From: Planctomycetota bacterium | GTDB taxonomy: Bacteria; Planctomycetota; Brocadiia; JAADGH01 | Length of the DNA stretch: 55,536 nucleotides | Reading direction: 5' to 3' | Assembly (NCBI GenBank): GCA_013152475.1 | Contig: JAADGH010000153.1 | Coordinates: forward strand, 1 to 55,536 | Shown here: positions 49,073-55,536 of the stretch, piece by piece | Layout: each line of letters begins with the position of its first letter | Position numbering within the stretch: position 1 is the stretch's first letter | Position numbers and translations under genes: made by a program | Notes under the pieces: generated by a model | What the model was told of the DNA's origin: nothing | Databases searched by the model: none | What the model saw: only the letters and a program-made list of their open reading frames with translations

Positions 49073-51037
49073 TCAGGCATCCTCCTGCTCTTCATACTGC
49101 TGTTTCAGACGTTCCACAATGGTCGCGTCGGCAAGTGTTGTCGTGTCGCCCAGGATCTTTCCTTCGCCGATGTCGCGCAACAGGCGGCGCATGATCTTGC
49201 CGCTTCGCGTCTTTGGCAGATCGGCGCTGAAGACGATCCGCTCCGGCCGCGCGATGGGACCGATCTTCTGGACCACGTGCTCTTTGAGGTCCGCCTCCAC
49301 CTCGGTGGAGAACTTGTGGCCCTCCTTCAGCGTCACGAAGGCCACAATCGCCTGGCCCTTGATCTCGTGTTTGATCCCCACCGCTGCGGACTCGGCCACT
49401 GCCGGGTGATCGACGAGAGCGCTTTCCACCTCCATCGTGCCGATGCGGTGCCCTGCGATGTTCAGCACGTCATCCACGCGCCCCAAGAGCGTGAAATACC
49501 CGTCCTCGGAGCGCTTGGCCCCGTCGGCCGCGAAGTAGATGTTTTCCCATTTCGACCAGTACTGCTCCTGGTAGCGCTCCGGGTCGCCCCAGATGCCTCG
49601 CAGCATGGCCGGCCACGGGTAGGTGATCGCCAGCAGGCCCCCGCCGGTCTTCACCTCCTGCCCCTGCGAGTTGTAGAGGGCCACGCGAACCCCGGAAACC
49701 GGCGGCCCCGCGCTGCCGGGCTTCATCCGGTCCACTCCGGGCAGCGTACTGATCATGATCATGCCGGTTTCCGTCTGCCACCAGGTGTCCACGATCGGAC
49801 AGGAGGCGCGGCCGATGTGCTCATGGTACCACATCCACGCCTCCGGGTTGATCGGCTCGCCCACGGAACCCAGGAGGCGAAGCGTGGACAGATCATGCTG
49901 GTCGGGCCATTTGTCCCCCCATTTCATGAAGGCCCGGATGGCCGTCGGCGCGGTGTAGAAGATGCTCACACCGTACTTCTCGATGATCGCCCAGAAGCGG
50001 TCCCGGTCCGGCCAGTCCGGCGCGCCTTCATACATGACGCAGGTCGCCCCCGCCGCCAGGGGGCCGTATACCAGGTAGGAATGACCCGTCACCCAGCCGA
50101 CGTCCGCCGTGCACCAGAAGACATCGTCGTGATGCAGGTCGAAGATGTGTTTGGTGGTGGTATAGGTCCCGACAAGGTACCCCCCCGTCGTGTGGACGAT
50201 CCCTTTCGGCTTGCCGGTGGTCCCTGATGTGTAGAGGATGTACAAGATGTCCTCGCTGTCGCACTGCTCCGGTTCGCAGTAGCTCGCGGCCTCCTGGATA
50301 AGGCGGTGGTACCAATGGTCGCGCCCCGCCTTCACGCGGAGCGGGAAGTCCCCCCGTCTCACGATGACCACATGCTCGATGGACGGCGTTTCCTTGACGG
50401 CGTAGTCGGCGTCGTGCTTCAGGGGGATGATCTGACCCCGGCGATACCCGCCGTCGGCGGTGATGAGCACCTTGGCCCCGGCGTCGTTGATGCGGTCGCG
50501 AAGGGACTCGGCGCTGAACCCGCCGAACACCACGGAGTGAATGGCGCCGATTCGGGCGCAGGCCAGCATGGAGACCACCGCCTCGGGAATCATCGGGAGA
50601 TAGATCGCCACGCGATCCCCCTTCTTGACGCCGAGCGATTTCAGTGCATTGGCGAACTGGTTTACCTCGCGGTAGAGGTCCCAGTAGGTCATCACACGGC
50701 TGTCGCCGGGCTCGCCTTCCCAAATGAGGGCGGCCTTGTTGCGCTGGCCGGCCTTGATGTGGCGATCGCAGCAGTTGTAGCAGGCGTTGATCTTCCCGCC
50801 CACGAACCATTTTGCGTTGGGCGGCTCCCACTCCAGCACGCGGTCCCACGGCTTGAACCAGTGGAGACCCTTGGCGGCGTTTCCCCAGAAGTCTTCCGGG
50901 TCTTCCCAGGATTTCTCTCGAATCTCACCCGTCCGCAGGTAAGCCAGCGCCTTGAATTCCTCCGGCGGTTCGAAATGGCGCTCTTCCACCAGCAGGTCCG
51001 ACAATTCCTCCTGGGTTGAGGATCTCTCATCCTTCAT
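49073..51037 (-). CDS. acs: Acetyl-CoA synthetase (AMP-forming)
   Basis: The 654-residue enzyme activates acetate to acetyl-CoA through acetyl-AMP. It has the family opening [15 protein letters not shown], the AMP-binding loop [42 protein letters not shown] and the C-terminal catalytic lysine region [13 protein letters not shown], a known acetylation site. Length is normal. The ATG at 51037 was chosen over 51070 because AGGAGGAGCGCT precedes it. It suggests that acetate can be a carbon or electron source. Confidence 0.95.
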   Translation of the reverse strand: MKDERSSTQEELSDLLVEERHFEPPEEFKALAYLRTGEIREKSWEDPEDFWGNAAKGLHWFKPWDRVLEWEPPNAKWFVGGKINACYNCCDRHIKAGQRNKAALIWEGEPGDSRVMTYWDLYREVNQFANALKSLGVKKGDRVAIYLPMIPEAVVSMLACARIGAIHSVVFGGFSAESLRDRINDAGAKVLITADGGYRRGQIIPLKHDADYAVKETPSIEHVVIVRRGDFPLRVKAGRDHWYHRLIQEAASYCEPEQCDSEDILYILYTSGTTGKPKGIVHTTGGYLVGTYTTTKHIFDLHHDDVFWCTADVGWVTGHSYLVYGPLAAGATCVMYEGAPDWPDRDRFWAIIEKYGVSIFYTAPTAIRAFMKWGDKWPDQHDLSTLRLLGSVGEPINPEAWMWYHEHIGRASCPIVDTWWQTETGMIMISTLPGVDRMKPGSAGPPVSGVRVALYNSQGQEVKTGGGLLAITYPWPAMLRGIWGDPERYQEQYWSKWENIYFAADGAKRSEDGYFTLLGRVDDVLNIAGHRIGTMEVESALVDHPAVAESAAVGIKHEIKGQAIVAFVTLKEGHKFSTEVEADLKEHVVQKIGPIARPERIVFSADLPKTRSGKIMRRLLRDIGEGKILGDTTTLADATIVERLKQQYEEQEDA

Positions 51038-51242
51038 AGCGCTCCTCCTTTCTTTATCATCGGCTCCCACCCCTCACGCCTATCGCATGCCTGCCCAGGT
51101 CCTGTCCCCCTCGTAGACAGAAAAGAGGGGCGTATCCTGTGGGGGGACAAAACGGTTGCCAAACGGCTTTGAGACCAAGACGGATACGCAACACAAGAAG
51201 AGGATAGCACAGGGATAAGCATGTTTTCAAGGGAAGATCGGC

Positions 51243-53657
51243 TTACTTTTTTTTGAGAAGCTCGGTGGACTCCGCATCCTTCGACGCAGTGATGAATAGT
51301 CTGTCCAGCTTCGCCCCATCCTCCCGAACGCGGAACTCCAGGCGGACGGCGCCGGCGGGCAGCTTCAGCCAGTCCTCCGGCAGGTCCTTCGGTGTAACGC
51401 GGACCCACGTCCAGTCCTTGTGCACGCCGGTATGCCAGTCGGCGCGCCGGACGACGACGCCGTCCTCGGAATGGATCTGCACGTAAAAGGAATCATCGCT
51501 CGGCGTCGGCGTGAGGACCCGCGCCCAGAGAAAGTACGTTCCCGCCTTCTCCACACGCAGCGGCCACACCGCCCGGGCGATACTGCTTCCTCCTTTACCT
51601 CCCGGCTCGCCGGGCATCCAGAGGAACTTTCCGCCCGATGCCTTTGAGTCCTTCTCAACCACCATCGGCTTGAGGATGCGCAGCGCCGCCTCGGCCTCGA
51701 TCTCGCACGGTCGGTCCGGTGCAATCGTGATCTGCGCCGAATCGAACGCCTTGCGGTATTCCTTCACCGGTGGGATCGTGTCGATGATTTTCCGCCCCAT
51801 GTCCTCGCCGTCGATGGCCAGAAGACGCTTCATCGGCCTGCGACCGTTGATGGTCGTGTCGATCCTCTGCTGCTTCGCCAGATCGGCCTCGATACCCAGC
51901 TCGGACCTCCGCCCCTTCGCCCGGATGTGCAGGATGTCGCCGTTTCGGACGACGGATGGTTTCGCAGAAGTGAAAATCTTGCGGAAGGCATCCGCATTCT
52001 TCGCCTCACCCATCCGCACCCACAGCGCCACCATCGCCTTCCCCGGCCCTGTCTTCTTCGTGGGGCCGGAGTAGTGAATCGCCGTCAGACGCATGGCCTT
52101 CTTCTTGGGGTGGTCGCCCACCAGCTTGATTTCCGCAGGCTTCCCGTTCATATCCGTGGCCGCGATGATCTTCACACCCAGGATCGCCCCGCGATGGAGC
52201 AGGAACACTGGCTCGCCCGGCTTGACGGAAACCGAGAACGCCTTCGTCGTGTCAATCTTCTTCTCGCCCACGAAACACCGCTCCACTTCTGCGGGCAGAA
52301 CGAGATGCGATGCGACGTAGTCCGACTCCGGCATGTAACGATCCGTGGTCGGCGCGGCCAGGAGCAGGACCTCGTCCTTGTTCTGGATGGTGGTCAGGAA
52401 AGGCATCATGTGCAGCGCCTTCTCGTGTCCGCTCTTGCCCTGGGCGATCCTCGCCGCCCCGTAGGGGTCCCTTCGTGCATCCATCAGGTAGTATCCACCG
52501 ACGAGGTCGGGATCGGCGAAGAGGACGACCAGCGGCTTGTCCATCGGGCCATAGTTCGCCCCGGCCGTGGCCAGGCAGAAGCGTTCGGTCATGTAGTTCG
52601 TCGCGGTCTGATACCAAGCATCCCGCCACGTCTGCTGCACAAGGCGTGGAAAGCGCGTCACGGCCATCTCCCGCAGCTTCGGGTCGGGTCTATACGTGCT
52701 GAGCAGCGGATAGAGCATGCCGTCGAGGCGGAATTTCTCCGGTAGGGACAGCCAGCCAGCAACCATGAGGTGGTGGTCGCAATAGCCCCGGCCGTAGAGG
52801 TAGTTGTAATCCCGGCTGTGCGCCCCGCCCATGCGGCGGGCCGGTTCGTACCAGTTCGCCGCGATGTCGGTCCAGAGCAGGTCCAGCAGCGCCTTGGCCT
52901 GCTTGCGTCCTCGCTCGCGTTTGGCGTAGGTGGCGATGAACCCGAGGCAGCCGATGTCCACGCCGTAGTAGGTCGGGCTGATATATTCGCAGTACCCATT
53001 CTCCGCCGTGTGAACAACGAAACGGTCGAGGTGGTCGTAGCCCTCCTGCGCGACCTCCGGCAGGCCGAGCACCTCGCCGAGGCAGATCAGGTTCCACGTT
53101 TTCATGAGGAAGATGTTCGTGTAGCTCTCGCGGACGCCGTGGCTGAGGATGCCTTTGACGGCGTGGCGCATCATGCGTTCGAGCCGCTCGCGCGCGGCGG
53201 GGGAGAGTTTGTTGCGGTGGTAACGGTAGAGCAGTCCGGCGGCTTCCATACAGAACTCGACAGCGTTGCGATCGCCGACTTTCGGGGTGAACCAATACCA
53301 CTGGAAGTTCCCGAACGTCCGGCTCTCCGGATCGAGGTCCTGCATCTTTTCGGCGATCTCGAAGGCCCGATCGAGGAGAAGAAATGGGGACTGACCTTCT
53401 GTCCGGTCTGTCCCCATTTCTTCGAGTTCCGCCAGCATGAGGGCGTTGCTGAAGATGGACCGAACGCTCAGCCTGTCCCACGGTCCCTTTTCATTCAGCT
53501 TTTTGAAAAAGTGCTGCGCCCGCTTCACGCTCAGGTCAACGGCGTGGTCGGGGAGTGGTTTGCCCTGGAGCGTCAGCTCCGGCTTGCACGATGCACACAT
53601 CAGGACAACAGAGATGAACAAAAGAAGGCATGCGAATGTGGATCGAAAGTCCCTCAT
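51243..53657 (-). CDS. Secreted heparinase-like/polysaccharide-lyase-like lipoprotein
   Basis: The 804-residue product has a lipoprotein leader (FACLLLFISVVLMCASC). A long helical region follows (about 40-330) with motifs of the alpha/alpha toroid of heparinase-type lyases (CEYISPTYYGVDIGCLGFIA, HSRDYNYLYGRGYCDHHLMV). A beta-sandwich comes next, then a C-terminal jelly-roll-like domain (YFLWARVLTPTPSDDSFYVQ, LEFRVREDGAKLDRLFI). The conserved Tyr/His/Asn residues fit lyase chemistry, but the substrate is unknown. The tail LLKKK is unusual. The start at 53657 begins the leader peptide. It shares no strand with the phospholipase-like gene that starts nearby in the opposite direction. Confidence 0.65.
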   Translation of the reverse strand: MRDFRSTFACLLLFISVVLMCASCKPELTLQGKPLPDHAVDLSVKRAQHFFKKLNEKGPWDRLSVRSIFSNALMLAELEEMGTDRTEGQSPFLLLDRAFEIAEKMQDLDPESRTFGNFQWYWFTPKVGDRNAVEFCMEAAGLLYRYHRNKLSPAARERLERMMRHAVKGILSHGVRESYTNIFLMKTWNLICLGEVLGLPEVAQEGYDHLDRFVVHTAENGYCEYISPTYYGVDIGCLGFIATYAKRERGRKQAKALLDLLWTDIAANWYEPARRMGGAHSRDYNYLYGRGYCDHHLMVAGWLSLPEKFRLDGMLYPLLSTYRPDPKLREMAVTRFPRLVQQTWRDAWYQTATNYMTERFCLATAGANYGPMDKPLVVLFADPDLVGGYYLMDARRDPYGAARIAQGKSGHEKALHMMPFLTTIQNKDEVLLLAAPTTDRYMPESDYVASHLVLPAEVERCFVGEKKIDTTKAFSVSVKPGEPVFLLHRGAILGVKIIAATDMNGKPAEIKLVGDHPKKKAMRLTAIHYSGPTKKTGPGKAMVALWVRMGEAKNADAFRKIFTSAKPSVVRNGDILHIRAKGRRSELGIEADLAKQQRIDTTINGRRPMKRLLAIDGEDMGRKIIDTIPPVKEYRKAFDSAQITIAPDRPCEIEAEAALRILKPMVVEKDSKASGGKFLWMPGEPGGKGGSSIARAVWPLRVEKAGTYFLWARVLTPTPSDDSFYVQIHSEDGVVVRRADWHTGVHKDWTWVRVTPKDLPEDWLKLPAGAVRLEFRVREDGAKLDRLFITASKDAESTELLKKK

Positions 53658-53819
53658 CGGGTAACTCCTTGTAGAGAAACTCTTGGGCCGCAAACCTCGC
53701 TCGGATTCTACCGGAACGGCTTCCCACGCGCAACACGGATTCTCCTGTTGTGATTACGGTTGCCATCGGGTATGATCCCGCGCAGGCGGAGCAATGTGTC
53801 GAACAACCGGAGCAGAGAC

Positions 53820-55124
53820 ATGATCCGAAGACTATTGGGAGCGGCGCTCATGTTCATCGTCATCACAGAGAACGACTTGCAGGCCTGGGGCCGGGGCCAC
53901 GTGCTGATCCGGCAATGGGCCGTCGAGCACCTGCCCGAGTGGCAGAAGAAAACTATCGGCAAGGCGCACTTCACGGACCTCTGCACGAAGTACACCCACC
54001 TCCAGGACCAGCACGCCGGCGGCAAACGGCCCGACCTGGACAGGTACTGCATTCCGCCCGGCCCGCGCCTGTCGCTGCACGACGTCCAGCCCATCGCCAA
54101 GGCTGCGCCGGCCATGCAGTGGTATCTCTATCAGATTCGCGAGTGCATTCGCAATGACGAAATGGACGACGCCATGAAGTTCCTCGGAGTCCTCTGCCAC
54201 TGGAACGAGGACCCCGGCTCCCCCACCGCCCACAGCAGCCCCATCACCGAGACGGTCCTCCGCCAGCTTATCCCCCCGCCGAAGGAGAAGCAGAACCTGA
54301 ACGCCCTCTTCGGCTACGGCGGCATCTCGAAGTTCGGCAAGTTCACGATCCCTGCGGAGGAGTACACGCCCCGGCTCCTCGGTGCGTCGATCCCCGGGGC
54401 CGCGGCAAGGATTGTCCAGGCCCAGCGCATGCTCCGCTACCACAACTCGCAATACATCGTCCCCGTCGTGCAGGACACCCTGTACGGCGACGGCACGAAA
54501 GCCGATGAGGCCCGATCGAAGGCGGCGCTCTACAACGCCAAACACGTGGCCGATGTCATCTACACCGCCCTTTGCCTTGCGACGGATCGCGTCGATGCCA
54601 AGGAAGCCGAGGTGCAGGCCAAACAGCCCCTCACCGAATGGCTCTCCGACTTCACCGGCGGCCCGCTGATCCCTCATCCGTACTACGTCACCCCCTTCCT
54701 CATCGACCAGGCCATGGATGCGAAGCGGACGCTGCACCCGCTGGCGTTTCCGGGAGATGACAAGGTGGCCTTCGGTCTTGGCATGGGTGCGCCGTTTGCC
54801 CTCGACTACACCATCGCTCCCGGCGGCGTCTTCTCCCACTTCACCTGCCGCGTCGGTCTCCACCCCACGGCGGAGGAGAAGGGCAAGGTCGCGTTCCAGG
54901 TCCTGGTGAACGGCAAGGTCGCCGCCGAGACGGAGCCCATCCCCTCCGGCGCGCCCCCGCAGACGTTGCGTGTCGAGCTGCCGAGTACACCGGTGGTGAA
55001 GCTCACGCTCAAGACTATCCCCGCCCCCGGCTCCACCCCGACGCACAACCTGACCGTCTGGGGCGAGCCGACGCTGCACCGGGCGAAGAGTGTTCCGGCG
55101 TATGCGCCGCCGAAGCAGGAGTGA
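53820..55124 (+). CDS. Secreted zinc phospholipase C/S1-P1-nuclease-like protein with C-terminal NPCBM-like domain
   Basis: The 434-residue product has a short leader ending at QA, so the mature protein would begin WGRGHVLIRQWAVEHLP. In zinc phospholipases C the mature N-terminal Trp is itself a zinc ligand. Other metal-site-like motifs are KYTHLQDQHAGG, FLGVLCHWNEDPGSPTAHSS and RYHNSQYIVPVVQDTL. The last 130 residues (VGLHPTAEEKGKVAFQVLVN, then TLTLKTIP-like repeats) resemble NPCBM carbohydrate-binding modules. The ATG at 53820 follows GGAGCAGAGAC. It lies back to back with the heparinase-like gene and suggests attack on glycosylated or lipid material. Confidence 0.6.
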   Translation: MIRRLLGAALMFIVITENDLQAWGRGHVLIRQWAVEHLPEWQKKTIGKAHFTDLCTKYTHLQDQHAGGKRPDLDRYCIPPGPRLSLHDVQPIAKAAPAMQWYLYQIRECIRNDEMDDAMKFLGVLCHWNEDPGSPTAHSSPITETVLRQLIPPPKEKQNLNALFGYGGISKFGKFTIPAEEYTPRLLGASIPGAAARIVQAQRMLRYHNSQYIVPVVQDTLYGDGTKADEARSKAALYNAKHVADVIYTALCLATDRVDAKEAEVQAKQPLTEWLSDFTGGPLIPHPYYVTPFLIDQAMDAKRTLHPLAFPGDDKVAFGLGMGAPFALDYTIAPGGVFSHFTCRVGLHPTAEEKGKVAFQVLVNGKVAAETEPIPSGAPPQTLRVELPSTPVVKLTLKTIPAPGSTPTHNLTVWGEPTLHRAKSVPAYAPPKQE

Positions 55125-55134
55125 GGGCTGTTCC

Positions 55135-55536
55135 TCACAGCCCGATGCGGAAGACGAGGGACTCGAGGGTCATGAGGACGAACACGGACGGGTAGATCCA
55201 GCGGGCCCATCTGTCGCGCTTTCTCGCATGGTCCAGGTTGCCGCTGGTGACATACGTGTTCGTCACCACCACATGTGCCAGCGTGCAGAACACAAGGATC
55301 GTGGAGCCGAGGATGAAGTAGTCCAGCCGAGTGAGGTACGAAACGTTGGGCAGGAACGTGCCGATGGCGAACCGATAGGCAATCAGCGTGAGCATGGCCG
55401 TGACAGCCACACTGATGTTGGCGCCGGTTTCCTTCGGATCGATCCAGAACACCGCCCACGACATGGCCACGATCAGGACGAGCGGGATGATGACCTTGAT
55501 CACGTAGTACCCGGCCTTGCGCTTCATCTTGAACGT
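55135..55536 (-). CDS. Pentameric ligand-gated ion channel, transmembrane part (cut by window edge)
   Basis: The frame is open to the last base, so the ligand-binding domain lies outside the window. The visible part shows the four membrane helices of Cys-loop-type channels in order: M1 (YYVIKVIIPLVLIVAMSWAV), M2 (ANISVAVTAMLTLIAYRFAI), M3 (LDYFILGSTILVFCTLAHVV) and M4 (WARWIYPSVFVLMTLESLVF). The M1 start with RKAGYYV is typical of prokaryotic members such as GLIC and ELIC relatives. The M2 helix lacks the acidic residue near its start that cation-selective members carry, so ion choice is open. The gene ends ten bases from the convergent phospholipase-like gene. Confidence 0.85.
   Translation of the reverse strand, partial: TFKMKRKAGYYVIKVIIPLVLIVAMSWAVFWIDPKETGANISVAVTAMLTLIAYRFAIGTFLPNVSYLTRLDYFILGSTILVFCTLAHVVVTNTYVTSGNLDHARKRDRWARWIYPSVFVLMTLESLVFRIGL

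Noticed and set aside
51131..51188. Sigma-54-like site and CGTATCC/GGATACG repeat before acs
   Set aside because: The minus strand reads TTGGCAACCGTTTTGTC, which lacks the essential GC at -12. The repeat arms are 44 bases apart. Both are too weak to call.

Overview
The window looks like one piece of a GC-rich, diderm, probably anaerobic or facultatively anaerobic bacterium. Two outer-membrane porins, a Skp-type chaperone, lipoproteins, a heparinase-like secreted enzyme, a ligand-gated ion channel and many two-component proteins would fit a planctomycete-like or related metagenomic lineage. That placement is inference and weak. I saw no rRNA, tRNA or CRISPR array.

Layout. (1) 1-258: start of a ROK-family regulator running off the left edge. 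(2) 0.7-20 kb, minus strand: two long co-directional gene runs that look like one respiratory system. The upstream run (20020 to 13028) has a ModABC-type oxyanion importer, a PhnD-fold periplasmic sensor, a histidine kinase and an NtrC-type sigma-54 activator. The downstream run (12784 to 778) has a 4x[4Fe-4S] protein, an NrfD-type membrane subunit and a large Tat-exported molybdopterin oxidoreductase, in the B-C-A order known from tetrathionate (ttrBCA) and selenate (srdBCA) reductases. MoaA, two porins, a receiver/kinase pair and a Skp-like chaperone follow. Each run is preceded by a good -24/-12 (sigma-54) promoter. (3) 20-35 kb, plus strand: a partly decayed region between the operons. It then has two FMN-binding proteins, a polyprenyl-synthetase-like protein with an RND exporter, a DUF202 protein, a second NrfD without a catalytic subunit but with its own sigma-54 promoter, a second receiver, a lipoprotein, a cysteine-rich secreted protein, and a second PhnD/kinase/NtrC triad. 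(4) 35-40.6 kb, minus strand: sulfur assimilation and methionine genes (Rrf2 regulator, MetY, MetX, MetW, CysH, ThiS-ThiF fusion). (5) 41-55.5 kb: RecJ, a glycosyltransferase, Pcm, a group II intron relic, a receiver/kinase/receiver/PP2C signalling cluster, acetyl-CoA synthetase, secreted hydrolases, and the pore domain of a pentameric ligand-gated ion channel cut by the right edge.

How it may work. The two sensor triads have the architecture of AioXSR/ArxXSR arsenite sensing: a PhnD-like binding protein, a kinase and a sigma-54 activator. Both binding proteins carry cysteines at matching places in the expected ligand pocket. The simplest reading is that a thiol-reactive or oxyanion electron acceptor or donor (arsenic, antimony, selenium or polythionate are candidates; the sequence does not decide) is sensed in the periplasm. 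It would then induce molybdenum uptake, cofactor synthesis, the Mo enzyme, its quinone-linked membrane partner and dedicated porins together. The duplicated NrfD/receiver/triad set next to FMN-binding carriers suggests a second branch of the same respiratory network.
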